Source of the DNA: Roseiarcus sp963709655
GTDB taxonomy: Bacteria; Pseudomonadota; Alphaproteobacteria; Rhizobiales; Beijerinckiaceae
Direction: 5' to 3'
Assembly: GCA_963709655.1 (NCBI GenBank)
Contig: CAVPXF010000039.1
Location: 62,001 to 126,000 of the forward strand
DNA: 64,000 nucleotides
Shown: piece by piece, positions 40,273 to 48,719 of the stretch
How positions within the stretch are numbered: position 1 is the stretch's first letter
Layout of the letters: each line of letters starts with the position of its first letter
Made by a program: the position numbers and the translations under genes
The notes under the pieces: generated by a model
The model's input: only the letters and a program-made list of their open reading frames with translations
What the model was told of the DNA's origin: nothing
Databases searched by the model: none

Positions 40273-40800
40273 ATGGCAGAGGTTTCAAAAACCAAGATTT
40301 CCCTTCCTCCCCGCGGAACCATTGAGGGGGCTAAGACGAGGATACTGATGGCTGAATGCAGGGGGCCAAGTTCGCCGAAATACAAGATTGACGAAGCTAA
40401 GCAATGTATGCAGCTCATGAACTTGGTCTTGTATAATCGTTTGAACAACACCCCAGCCCATTTTGGAGCAAAGAATGCAAAGTCCATCCTTGACATTATC
40501 AAGGCTCCTGGACAATTTGCAGGTTTCGAAAACTATCCAAATTACAGTCCTGGTATTGTTCATAACCTGCAGATGATGGTCGATATTGCGAACAACGCTA
40601 GAGATCACCGAAATGGAGTTTTCGCTGAATTTATCAACGCGGCAATGGAAGTCGCCAAGGCTTCTACGCCGGTAAACGATCCTTCGCCAGGTACCGGCAG
40701 TTTTCTCGCCTTTTGGCGTACTGAGGGTTCCTCCGGACCCGGTGGGAACAGTCAATTCGTAAAAACAGTGGGCGGAAACGATTTCTACTGTTCCCCCTGA
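40273..40800 (+). CDS. Putative peptidoglycan hydrolase (SleB/lysozyme-like), no signal peptide
   Basis: A 175-residue protein with features of cell-wall hydrolase folds. An early acidic residue in ILMAECRGPS (E28) is followed by a helix with LVLYNRLNN (compare the NRV helix of SleB-type enzymes), SILDIIKAPGQFAGF (GQF motif), and a C-terminal FWRTEGSSGPGG...GNDFYC. No signal peptide is present, so export, if any, would be by a dedicated route. AAGGA lies eight bases before the ATG. The gene is AT-rich and foreign-looking. I am fairly sure of the fold class and unsure of the activity; it could be a toxin partnered by the preceding secreted protein. Confidence 0.6.
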   Translation: MAEVSKTKISLPPRGTIEGAKTRILMAECRGPSSPKYKIDEAKQCMQLMNLVLYNRLNNTPAHFGAKNAKSILDIIKAPGQFAGFENYPNYSPGIVHNLQMMVDIANNARDHRNGVFAEFINAAMEVAKASTPVNDPSPGTGSFLAFWRTEGSSGPGGNSQFVKTVGGNDFYCSP

Positions 40801-40871
40801 TGTTTTTGGCCAAATTCTTTATATTACCAAATGTGTAGCCTGACGTTGGCTTGATGTGCGAAACGTACAAC

Positions 40872-40983
40872 GTGTGCGGCGATGGAACCGACCCCTACCC
40901 CGTTCGTGGGCCCGAAGACCGCTGACTCGCTCGCAGCGAACATGAAGCCGCAGATCCTAACGGCGGTCGCGCCGCTGTCGTAG
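40872..40983 (+). pseudogene. Remnant copy of the ccmG 3' end
   Basis: The segment reads FVGPKTADSLAANMKPQILTAVAPLS and a stop. This parallels the true ccmG end FVGPITAESLAAEVKPQILK. Similarity extends upstream (GTGTGCGGCGATGGAACCG against GTGCGCGGCGACGGAACCA) with a one-base insertion breaking the frame, and downstream past the stop (TAGCC...GCGCGCCG). There is no 5' part of ccmG. The copy lies at the right border of the AT-rich cassette, while the intact ccmG end is at the left border. Confidence 0.8.
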
Positions 40984-41065
40984 CCCCAGCGCGCCGCCGC
41001 CCCGCGTCGGAACGCAATCCCGCCTTGAACGTTGTGCTGCGCGAGGGCCGGGAGCGAGGAAGACG

Positions 41066-42133
41066 ATGGGAGAGGGGCGCGAGCGGGCGGCTATGACGGC
41101 GGTCGAGGACGAGGATCCCGAAGCCGCGGACCGGCTCCGCCTCATCTCCACCGTCTCGCTCGCCGCGCTTGCGATCATCGCCGCCGGAGCGGCGCTTTTC
41201 ATGATGCGCGAGCTGCTGTTGCCGATCGTGACGGCCTTCGTCGTCGGCGTCATGCTGTCGCCGATCGCCAAGGCGCTCGAAACGCGAAACGTGCCGCGCG
41301 TCGTCTCGGCCGCGTTGATCGTCATGGCGACCGCGATGCTGTTTGTGTTCGTCGTCGCGCTGATCGCCGCCCCGATCGCCGAAATCGCCGGCCGTCTGCC
41401 GGAAATCAGCGAGAAGCTGCGCGTCTTCAACGGCGTGCTCCGCTTCCTGGGTCGGGTCGAACGGTCGGTTGGCCTCAATCCGAGCGCCGCCGGAGTTGGC
41501 CTGCCGGCGCCGAGCCTGTCGTGGCTGCCGACGACCATCGGCTATGTTTCGCCGCCGCTCACGGGGCTTCTTTATTTTCTGGTCGTGCTGCTGCTGTTCC
41601 TGTCGTGGTGGCCGGACCTGCGGCGGCAACTCGTCATGACCTTCGCCAGCCGCGATTCGCGCCTCACGGTCCTCAAGATCCTCAATGAGACCAAGTCGTT
41701 GCTGGCGACCTATCTCTTCACCGTCACCTGCATAAATCTCGGCGTCGGCTGCGCGGCGGCCCTAATCGCCTACTTGACCGGGCTGCCTCTCGCAGTCGGA
41801 TTCGGGACGCTCGCAGCAACGCTCAATTTTATCCCGATCATCGGGCCCATCGCCATGATCGCCGTGTTCGCCGCGGTCGGCGTCGTCACCGGCGCGACCC
41901 TGGCGCTCGGCCTGCTGCCCGCCGCGCTGTTCCTGCTCGTCGTCTTCATCGAGGGCCAGTTCATCACGCCGGCGATCATCGGCCGCAGGCTCGAAATCAA
42001 TGCGCTCGCAGTTCTCTTGTCGCTGATGTTCTGGACCTGGATGTGGGGCCCGATGGGCGCCTTCCTCTCCTCTCCGCTGCTGATCGTCGGTTTGATCCTG
42101 CGCGACCATTTGCGCCCCGACGATCGCGCCTGA
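41066..42133 (+). CDS. AI-2E family transporter (PerM-like)
   Basis: A 355-residue membrane protein of the AI-2E/UPF0118 family, which includes autoinducer-2 exporters and sodium/proton antiporters. It has about eight hydrophobic segments. A large loop or amphipathic region lies at about 105-165. The family regions YLTGLPLAVGFGTLAATLNFIPIIGPI and FIEGQFITPAIIGRRLEINAL are present. GAGGAAGACG precedes the ATG. Actual substrate unknown. It marks the return to normal GC content after the AT-rich cassette. Confidence 0.9.
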   Translation: MGEGRERAAMTAVEDEDPEAADRLRLISTVSLAALAIIAAGAALFMMRELLLPIVTAFVVGVMLSPIAKALETRNVPRVVSAALIVMATAMLFVFVVALIAAPIAEIAGRLPEISEKLRVFNGVLRFLGRVERSVGLNPSAAGVGLPAPSLSWLPTTIGYVSPPLTGLLYFLVVLLLFLSWWPDLRRQLVMTFASRDSRLTVLKILNETKSLLATYLFTVTCINLGVGCAAALIAYLTGLPLAVGFGTLAATLNFIPIIGPIAMIAVFAAVGVVTGATLALGLLPAALFLLVVFIEGQFITPAIIGRRLEINALAVLLSLMFWTWMWGPMGAFLSSPLLIVGLILRDHLRPDDRA

Positions 42134-42234
42134 GGAGGCAAATCCCTTCCGGGACCGGCCGCGCCGGGAACCGTCCCCATGAATGCGCGTTGACCGGGCG
42201 ATCCCGGTTTGTCCGACCCCGCGCGGCGGCAGTC

Positions 42235-42522
42235 ATGTTTGGGTTGGCGATGACGTTTTTGCTTGTCGCGCTGATCGCCGGCGCGCTCGGCTTCGGCGCC
42301 TTCGTCGGAACCGTGTTCGCCGCAGCGAAAATCGTCTTCGTCGTCGCACTACTCGCGTTCCTGGTCTCAGCTTTGGTTGGCTATTCGAGGAGCATGTCTC
42401 GAGCGCTGCGAAGCCGGACGCCGCCGGAGGCCGCAGCCGCCCGCGGCGGAAGGGCTTCTGATGGGCGGGAGCTTCGACCAAAGCGGACGCGAAGGGGCAG
42501 CGGCGAGAGGTCGCAGCCTTAA
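42235..42522 (+). CDS. DUF1328-like small membrane protein
   Basis: A 95-residue protein. Its first 58 residues fit the DUF1328 (YtjA) pattern of two hydrophobic helices separated by a glycine-rich turn (FLLVALIAGALGFGAF and VFAAAKIVFVVALLAFLVSALVGY). The remaining basic, disordered tail is longer than in most family members. Proteins of this family are small stress-linked membrane proteins without known function. No ideal ribosome site is visible (GGCGGCAGTC), so the exact start has some doubt. Confidence 0.65.
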   Translation: MFGLAMTFLLVALIAGALGFGAFVGTVFAAAKIVFVVALLAFLVSALVGYSRSMSRALRSRTPPEAAAARGGRASDGRELRPKRTRRGSGERSQP

Positions 42523-42674
42523 TGTCCAACGCGGCAAACCAAGCCCGTCTCGGATCCGACCGCCAAAAATCGCGGAGATTCCGGTTGCGCGCCATTTGAC
42601 GAGGCGAGGACGTTTGTCGCAAAGTGGAGAGCATGAAGAGGCGCGAGTCGCGCCGAAATCGCGAGGGTTGCCGA

Positions 42675-43121
42675 ATGGCTGATCGAGACCAGCACATTAG
42701 TGTGATCGCCTATCGTTTGTGGGAGGAAGCCGGGCGACCCGAAGGTCAGAACGAGCATTTCTGGCTTGTCGCGGTCGAGCAGTACGATGCCGAGTTCGCG
42801 CGATCGGAATCCTTCCCCGCCGAAGAGCCTGCGGCTGAAACGGAAGCGCCGATGAGCAAAGAAGCGCCCATGAGCGAAGCGGAGCCTGAAGCGTCGGCGC
42901 CGAAGAAGCGTGCGCCCGCCAAGGCGAAGACTGTCGCGGCCAAACCCGCGGCGGAACCGGAACAGCCCGTGCCCGACGCGAAGGCCGCAAAGGCCAAGGA
43001 CGACAAGCCGAAGCCCGGCAAGGCGAAGGCCAGCAAGACGAAAGACGACGTAGCGCCCTTGACGTCCTCTTGGATCAAGAGCGAGTCGACGAAGCCTAAG
43101 GGCGCCAAGCGCAAGTCGTAG
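42675..43121 (+). CDS. DUF2934 protein with Lys/Ala-rich tail
   Basis: A 148-residue protein. The N terminus is a clear DUF2934 domain (HISVIAYRLWEEAGRPEGQNEHFWLVA, about residues 6-32). This is followed by a long low-complexity region rich in Ala, Pro, Lys and Glu with repeats such as APMSKEAPMSEAE and KAKDDKPKPGKAKASK. Such tails resemble histone H1-like DNA-binding regions. ATG 42675 gives the usual domain start; upstream ATGs would add a basic extension. Function unknown; these genes are common in soil alphaproteobacteria. Confidence 0.85.
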   Translation: MADRDQHISVIAYRLWEEAGRPEGQNEHFWLVAVEQYDAEFARSESFPAEEPAAETEAPMSKEAPMSEAEPEASAPKKRAPAKAKTVAAKPAAEPEQPVPDAKAAKAKDDKPKPGKAKASKTKDDVAPLTSSWIKSESTKPKGAKRKS

Positions 43122-43508
43122 AGCTGAGACGACCGGCGGCTTGGGCGCGGTCTTGGCCGGAACGCGGCGAAGCCGTCGACAGTCGGCGCCATAGATTGAC
43201 CGAGTCGAATTCGGCGCGGGGGCGCATCGAAGCCGCGCCGAGCCGGGCTTTTTCGGCGGCCTCGCAACACCCAGGCTCTGCCGCGAGCGGCCGACGCTCG
43301 GGATGGGCCGCCGCGACAGGATATGCGGGCTTGCGCGTCGAACGACTTCCATGACGCGCCGCTCAACTTCCCGCTTCTCGTCGACCCGCATCCGGATTAC
43401 CAACAGCCGCGGCTGGCCTCGCCCTCGGCAAGGCGCTGCTCGACGTCGAGCCGCCGTCGTCCGGGCCGAGAGCCGGGCGCGCGGCAAGCCACGAAAGGAT
43501 CCTCGCGC
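43122..43508. other. Gene-free region
   Basis: About 390 GC-rich bases between the DUF2934 gene and the small secreted protein. Open frames exist on both strands but have no start signals or recognisable content. CGAAAGGATCCTCGC just before 43509 may serve as the ribosome site of the next gene. Confidence 0.35.
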
Positions 43509-43760
43509 ATGCGCTTCCTGACGCTCGCCGCCGCGGCCTTCTTCTTTGCGCCCGCCGTAGCCCGCGCGGCCGAAACCTATGAGGTCGACCGATGGCCGGC
43601 CGACATCGACACCATCCCCTGCAGCGCCTGGAAGCACTATCCGGACGGGACCTGGGCCCTGAACGGCTACGTCAAGCTCGGCGCCTCGGTGGTGGGGGAC
43701 ATCGGCTTCAAGGGCGACAGCAGCGCGCGCCTCCTCGACAGGAAATGCGGCACGAAGTAG
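43509..43760 (+). CDS. Small secreted hypothetical protein (83 aa)
   Basis: An 83-residue precursor with a signal peptide (RFLTLAAAAFFFAPAVARAAE, cleavage near residue 20) and a mature part of about 62 residues. The mature part has two cysteines (IPCSAWKHY and DRKCGTK) likely to form a disulfide. The aromatic/Gly-rich centre (YPDGTWALNGYVKLG) suggests a small beta-fold. AAAGGATCC lies upstream of the ATG. I do not recognise the family. Confidence 0.65.
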   Translation: MRFLTLAAAAFFFAPAVARAAETYEVDRWPADIDTIPCSAWKHYPDGTWALNGYVKLGASVVGDIGFKGDSSARLLDRKCGTK

Positions 43761-43857
43761 CCGTAAGCGCTTAAAATCGCACGCTGGGGCAGGGACGGCG
43801 GGGCGACCCGCGAGGTTAGGGTCGCCTTCCAGGCGACCTTCGCTGCAAAGGGCCGTC

Positions 43858-44739
43858 ATGATGGAAGGGCGGAAGATTGCCGCGATTCTCGTCGCCGATA
43901 TCGTCGGCTACAGCCGGCTGACCGGGGCCGACGAGGAGGGGACGCTCGCTCGGCTGCGCACGCTGCGCGAAGACCTGTTCAACCCGACGATCGCCGCCCA
44001 TTCCGGGCGCGTGGTCAAACGGACCGGCGACGGCGTCATCGTGGAGTTCCGCAGTGTGGTCGAAGCGGTGCGCTGCGCGCTCGACGTCACGAACGGCCTC
44101 GCCGAGCGCAACGCGGACGCGCCCGCCGACCGGCGCATCGAGGTCCGCACCGGCGTCCATCTAGGCGACGTGATCGAGGAACCCGACGGCGATCTGTTGG
44201 GCGACGGGGTGAACATCGCGGCGAGGCTCGAAGGGATCGCCGCGCCCGGCGGGATCTGCCTGTCGGAAGACGCCTGGCGGCAGGTGCGCGACAAGCTTCC
44301 CGATGCATTCGTCGATCTCGGCGAGCGGCAGCTCAAGAACATTGTTCATCCGATGCGGGTGTACGCGCTCGGCGACGCGGATGGCTGGGCTCCCGTGGCG
44401 GCGCCGCCCTCGTCCGCCGTCCTCGCCCAGGCCGTTCCGCCGCCGCCCGCCGCGCGACCGCTCCTGACGGCGACCGCCGGGGTGCTCGAAAACGTCGGTC
44501 GGCTCGTCGGGGCCTATGCGGACCGTGCGATGACCGCTCGCGGCGACGCGTCGTCGCGCCTCGCCGACCCGGCCGACCGCGACGCGGCGCGCCGCATCCG
44601 GTGGAGGCGCGACCGGACGTTCCGGCGCACCATCCTGGCCGCGGCGATCCTCACCCTTCTTGCCGCCCGCGCCTGCCATGGACCGCAGATCGCCAGCCCG
44701 CCTCCTGCCGAGCGGCCGCATGCCGGCGACGTTCGATAG
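43858..44739 (+). CDS. Class III adenylate/guanylate cyclase
   Basis: A 293-residue protein. The N-terminal class III cyclase domain begins KIAAILVADIVGYSRL (metal-binding Asp) and has GTLARLRTLR, the second metal segment RTGDGVIVEF, and VRTGVHLGDV followed by GDGVNIAARLEGIAAPGGICLSEDAWRQV. The C-terminal third is proline/alanine-rich with a late hydrophobic stretch (RTILAAAILTLLAARA), possibly a membrane anchor. Many relatives carry TPR or ATPase domains after the cyclase; none is here. It probably makes cAMP. Confidence 0.9.
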   Translation: MMEGRKIAAILVADIVGYSRLTGADEEGTLARLRTLREDLFNPTIAAHSGRVVKRTGDGVIVEFRSVVEAVRCALDVTNGLAERNADAPADRRIEVRTGVHLGDVIEEPDGDLLGDGVNIAARLEGIAAPGGICLSEDAWRQVRDKLPDAFVDLGERQLKNIVHPMRVYALGDADGWAPVAAPPSSAVLAQAVPPPPAARPLLTATAGVLENVGRLVGAYADRAMTARGDASSRLADPADRDAARRIRWRRDRTFRRTILAAAILTLLAARACHGPQIASPPPAERPHAGDVR

Positions 44740-44821
44740 CGACGCGGAGGCCGCGCCGCCTGCTCCGGTTTGATCTGGATCAGCCCCGCGGCGGGGGCCA
44801 ATTGCAGATGAAATTCCCGGC

Positions 44822-45041
44822 TTTCCCTGCTTAACAGGGAAATTTTTGTCGAAACGGGTCGGGCAAGGGGGTCGCCCTCAGCTGAAAACTCCCTATTTTT
44901 CAACGTTTTACCGCCGACTTTAAACGTGCTGGGCAGTCGGCGCTCGTCGAAAGAACAGGGAATTAACAGGGAATTGGCTTTCCTTGTTCCGATGTCAGAA
45001 CAGGGAAATTTGGCGCCGAACAGGGAATTAACAGGGAAACG
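44822..45041. repeat. AACAGGGAATT repeat cluster
   Basis: Six copies of AACAGGGAA begin at about 44833, 44954, 44965, 44999, 45019 and 45030, plus an inverted TTTCCCTG at 44822 that forms a hairpin with the first. Two pairs (AACAGGGAATTAACAGGGAA) are spaced 11 bases apart. The cluster is AT-rich in a GC-rich setting and contains no gene. It follows the cyclase gene. Repeats of this kind occur scattered in many Rhizobiales chromosomes. Confidence 0.75.
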
Positions 45042-45201
45042 GCGAGCAAAGCCCCCGCGCGCGCTTCGGGGCGCCGCTTGGTCTTGACAAGATCGGCGCC
45101 GCCAACGTTGTCATGCCCGCGAACGCAGGCATCCAGGCGGCGATGGTCGCAATCTGGCGATAGGGGACGCCGACCCGCGCCATCCGGGGCGCCCGCGTTG
45201 G

Positions 45202-45889
45202 CTAAGCCGCGACCCCGCTCACGATCGTCTCGATCACCTGGCGCTTCGCCCGGTCGAACGCCGCGTCGTCGAGCGGGCGGCCGCCGTTCAGCGACGCCAT
45301 CTCGTGCGCCGCGTTGGCGTATTGCTGGGTCGTCGCCCAGATCATGTAGAACAGCACCTTGGGCTCGATCGGCTTCAGCCGGCCCGCGGCGATCCACCGC
45401 CGAACCGCATGTTCGCGCGCGGCGACCCAGTCGGTGAGGGTGGTGTCGAGGAAATCCTGGATCATCGGCGCGCCGCGCATGATCTCGGCCGACCAGATGC
45501 GCGAGGCGAGCGGCATGGCGCGGGCAAGGTCCATCTTGGCGCCGATATAGGAGGCGAGCGCCTCAGCGCGGATCGTCGCTCGCGTCGAACGGAGCGGCGG
45601 CGGCGAGCCAGGCGGTCAGCACGCGCTCGACCACGGCGCGGTAAAGCCCCTCCTTGGTGGCGAAGTAGTAGTGCAAATTGGCCTTCGGGACCCCGGCGCG
45701 CCGTGCGATCGCGGCCGTGGTCGCGCCGGAATATCCCTGCTCGGCGAAGATTTGCTCGGCCGCCTCGAGCAGCGCCCGCTCGTTTTCCTTGCGGATGGCC
45801 GGTCGCGGCCTGCGCGCGACCGGGCGTTCGTCGCCGCCGATGTCCGGTCTGCTTGCGCCGCCGTCGCGACTGCGAAAAAAATGATCCAT
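45202..45889 (-). pseudogene. rutR: RutR-like TetR regulator, frameshifted
   Basis: The N-terminal half (start at 45889) has a clear TetR helix-turn-helix: ENERALLEAAEQIFAEQGYSGATTAAIARRAGVPKANLHYYFATKEGLY with key residues intact. It ends after FDASDDPR at a TGA at 45563. The C-terminal half continues in another frame (EALASYIGAKMDLARAMPLASRIWSAEI to IETIVSGVAA) and matches the RutR-type C-terminal domain. A one-base insertion or two-base loss at about 45562 separates them. The product would repress or activate the divergent pyrimidine-degradation genes in response to uracil or thymine. All other features of the gene are preserved, so an assembly error is plausible. Confidence 0.75.
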
Positions 45890-45929
45890 GGGCGCCGTTT
45901 TGCTGAGCGTTTCGCCTAAGCCGAAGTCA

Positions 45930-45947
45930 TTTGACCATTTGGTCAAA
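45930..45947. promoter_or_regulatory. RutR-box operator
   Basis: TTTGACCA-TT-TGGTCAAA is a perfect 8-bp inverted repeat with a 2-base centre. It contains the full known RutR consensus TTGACCA-NN-TGGTCAA. It lies in the 96-base gap between the RutR-like gene and the divergent amidohydrolase gene. TATACT at 45950-45955 just beyond it could be the -10 element of the catabolic operon. Confidence 0.85.
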
Positions 45948-45985
45948 CTTATACTAGCGTTTGTCAAATCCAAGTGGAGCCGACG

Positions 45986-47233
45986 ATGTCCGATCTATCC
46001 AATGTTCGTGTCAATGGAGCCCGCCTCTGGGACTCGCTGATGGAAATGGCGAAGATCGGTGCAACGCCCAAGGGCGGCTGCAAGCGCCTGACGCTCACCG
46101 ACGTCGACAAAGAGGGCCGCGAGCTGTTCAGGCGATGGTGCGAGGCGGCGGGCTGCACCCTGACGATCGACGAGATGGGCAACATGTTCGCCAGGCGGGC
46201 CGGCGAGGACGTGAGCCTGCCGCCGGTCATTCTCGGCAGCCACCTCGACACGCAGCCGACCGGCGGCAAGTTCGACGGGGTGCTCGGCGTGCTCGGCGCG
46301 CTCGAGGTCGTCCGGTCGCTGAACGACCTCAAGATCAAGACCCGCCATCCGATCGAGGTCGCCAACTGGACCAACGAGGAGGGCTCGCGTTTCGCCCCTG
46401 CCATGGTGTCCTCGGGCGTGTTCGCCGGCGTCTTCACCAAGGAATTCGCCTATTCGCGCGTCGATCCCGAGGGCAAAATCCTCGGCGAAGAGCTCGAGCG
46501 CATCGGCTTCAAGGGCGAGGCGCCGGTCGGCGGCCGTCCGGTCCACGCCTATTTCGAGCTGCACATCGAGCAGGGCCCGATCCTCGAGGCCGAAGGCTAT
46601 GACGTTGGGATCGTCACGCATGGGCAAGGCCAGCGTTGGTACGAGATTCGCTTGACCGGATTCGAGAGCCACGCGGGCTCCACGCCGATGCCGCGCCGCA
46701 AGGACGCGCTGCTCGGCGCCGCCCGAATCGTGGAGCTCGTCAACAAAATCGGACTGTCCAAGGCGCCCCTCGCCGTCTCGACCGTCGGCATGCTCAATCC
46801 CTATCCCAATTCTCGCAACGTGATCCCCGGCGAAACCTTCATGACCGTCGATTTCCGCCATCCTGTCGACGCGACGCTGAGCGAGATGGACGCGGCGCTC
46901 AAGAGCGGGGTCGAGGAGATTACGAAGGCGATGGGCCTCGCCTACGACTTGAAGCAGGTCTTCTATTACGAGCCCGTCCCCTTCGATCCGGCCTGCGTCG
47001 AGGCGGTTCGGCGCGGGGCCGAACGGTTCGGCTACAGCCACCGCGACATCGTATCGGGCGCCGGCCACGACGCCTGCTACATGGCGCGGATCACGCCGAC
47101 ATCGATGATCTTCACGCCCTGCGTCGACGGCGTCAGCCACAACGAGAGCGAGGACATCAAGCAGGACTGGTCCACGGCCGGCGCCAACGTGCTGATGCAC
47201 GCCGCGCTCGAAAAGGCCGAGATCGCGTCCTGA
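45986..47233 (+). CDS. Zn-dependent N-carbamoyl-amino-acid amidohydrolase (beta-ureidopropionase type)
   Basis: A 415-residue M20-family hydrolase that removes the carbamoyl group from N-carbamoyl-beta-alanine or related compounds, the last step of reductive pyrimidine breakdown. Metal-binding residues are visible: H86 and D97 in GSHLDTQPTGGKFDG, E131/E132 in TNEEGSRF, the histidine in ELHIEQGP, and the late SHNESED. The dimerisation lid FESHAGSTPMPRRKD is complete. GGAG lies six bases before the ATG. It directly precedes a dihydropyrimidinase and follows the RutR box, which favours this role over allantoate degradation. Confidence 0.92.
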   Translation: MSDLSNVRVNGARLWDSLMEMAKIGATPKGGCKRLTLTDVDKEGRELFRRWCEAAGCTLTIDEMGNMFARRAGEDVSLPPVILGSHLDTQPTGGKFDGVLGVLGALEVVRSLNDLKIKTRHPIEVANWTNEEGSRFAPAMVSSGVFAGVFTKEFAYSRVDPEGKILGEELERIGFKGEAPVGGRPVHAYFELHIEQGPILEAEGYDVGIVTHGQGQRWYEIRLTGFESHAGSTPMPRRKDALLGAARIVELVNKIGLSKAPLAVSTVGMLNPYPNSRNVIPGETFMTVDFRHPVDATLSEMDAALKSGVEEITKAMGLAYDLKQVFYYEPVPFDPACVEAVRRGAERFGYSHRDIVSGAGHDACYMARITPTSMIFTPCVDGVSHNESEDIKQDWSTAGANVLMHAALEKAEIAS

Positions 47234-47278
47234 AGCAATCAACCGCGCTTAAGGCGCGGAACCGAACGGAGAAAACCC

Positions 47279-48706
47279 ATGTCGATCGTCATCAAGGGCG
47301 GAACGGTGGTCAACGCCGACCGCAGCACTAAGGCCGACGTCAAGATCGAAGGCGAGACCATCGTCGAGATCGGCGACAACCTGAGCGGCGACAGCACGCT
47401 CGACGCCGGCGAATGCTACATCCTGCCGGGCGGGATCGATCCGCACACCCATCTCGACATGCCTTTCATGGGCTCGAACTCGTCGGACAACTTCGAGAGC
47501 GGCTCGAAGGCCGGCGTGTCGGGCGGCACGACCATGGTGGTCGACTTCTGCATCCCGAACCGCAACCAGCCGCTGATGGAGGCCCTGGCCGACTGGAACG
47601 AACGCTCCAAGACCGCCGTCGCCGATTATTCGTACCACATGGCAATCACCTACTGGAACGATCTAGTGCGCGAGGACATGGCCAAGGTCGTCAGCGCGGG
47701 CGTGACGACCTTCAAGCATTTCATGGCCTACAAGGGTTCGCTGATGGTCAACGACGAGGAGATGTTCGCCTCGTTCTCGCGCTGCGCCGAGCTCGGCGCG
47801 ATGCCGCTCGTCCACGCCGAGAACGGCGACCTCGTCGCCGCCCTGCAGCGCTATTACCTGTCCAAGGGGATCACCGGCCCGGAGGGCCACGCGCTGTCGC
47901 GGCCGCCGGACGTCGAGGGCGAGGCGACCAACCGCGCCATCATGCTCGCCGACCAGGCGGGCGTGCCGATCTATATCGTGCACACCTCCTGCATTCAGGC
48001 GCATGAGGCGATCGCGCGGGCCCGCGCGCTCGGCAAGCGCGTCTACGGCGAGCCGCTGATCCAGCACCTCGTGCTCGACGAGAGCGAATATTTGAGCCCG
48101 GACTGGAAGCACGCGGCGCGGCGCGTCATGTCGCCGCCGTTCCGCGACAAGCTCAATCAGGACGATCTCTGGAACGGCCTGCGCGCGGGTTCGCTTCAGG
48201 TGGTCGCGACCGACCACTGCGCCTTCACCACAAAGCAGAAGGAGCTCGGCTTCGGCGACTTCACCAAGATCCCGAACGGCACGGGCGGTCTCGAAGACCG
48301 CATGCCGGTCTTATGGACTCACGGCGTCGAGACCGGACGGCTGACCCCGAACGAATTCGTCGCCGTGACGTCGACCAACAGCGCCAAGATCCTCAACATG
48401 TATCCGCGCAAGGGCCTGATCGCGCCCGGCGCCGACGCCGACATCGCCGTGTGGGACCCGAAGGCCGGAAAGACGATCTCGGCCAAGACCCAGCAATCGG
48501 CGATCGACTACAACGTGTTCGAGGGCCTGAAGGTCACCGGCTTGCCTCGCTACACGCTCTCGCGCGGCGAGGTCGTGTTCCGCGACGGCCGGGTGCAGGC
48601 GGAGATCGGCCGCGGCCGGTTCATCGGCCGCCAGCCCTTCCCGGCCGACGCCCGCGCGCTGAAGCGCTACAAGGAGTTCACCGCTCCCCGCGCGGTCGCG
48701 CGTTAA
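47279..48706 (+). CDS. hydA: Dihydropyrimidinase
   Basis: The enzyme opens the ring of dihydrouracil or dihydrothymine to N-carbamoyl-beta-amino acids, the second step of the reductive route. The 475-residue TIM-barrel protein has the dinuclear zinc motif DPHTHLDM (H56, H58), the carboxylated lysine K152 in FMAYKGS, further ligands in PLVHAENGD and YIVHTSC, and the catalytic ATDHCAF. The C-terminal part (RYTLSRGEVVFRDGR) is typical of hydantoinases/dihydropyrimidinases. It lies 45 bases after the amidohydrolase gene. The first-step enzyme (PreA/PreT) is not in the window. Confidence 0.95.
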   Translation: MSIVIKGGTVVNADRSTKADVKIEGETIVEIGDNLSGDSTLDAGECYILPGGIDPHTHLDMPFMGSNSSDNFESGSKAGVSGGTTMVVDFCIPNRNQPLMEALADWNERSKTAVADYSYHMAITYWNDLVREDMAKVVSAGVTTFKHFMAYKGSLMVNDEEMFASFSRCAELGAMPLVHAENGDLVAALQRYYLSKGITGPEGHALSRPPDVEGEATNRAIMLADQAGVPIYIVHTSCIQAHEAIARARALGKRVYGEPLIQHLVLDESEYLSPDWKHAARRVMSPPFRDKLNQDDLWNGLRAGSLQVVATDHCAFTTKQKELGFGDFTKIPNGTGGLEDRMPVLWTHGVETGRLTPNEFVAVTSTNSAKILNMYPRKGLIAPGADADIAVWDPKAGKTISAKTQQSAIDYNVFEGLKVTGLPRYTLSRGEVVFRDGRVQAEIGRGRFIGRQPFPADARALKRYKEFTAPRAVAR

Positions 48707-48719
48707 GGGATCGCCGGCG

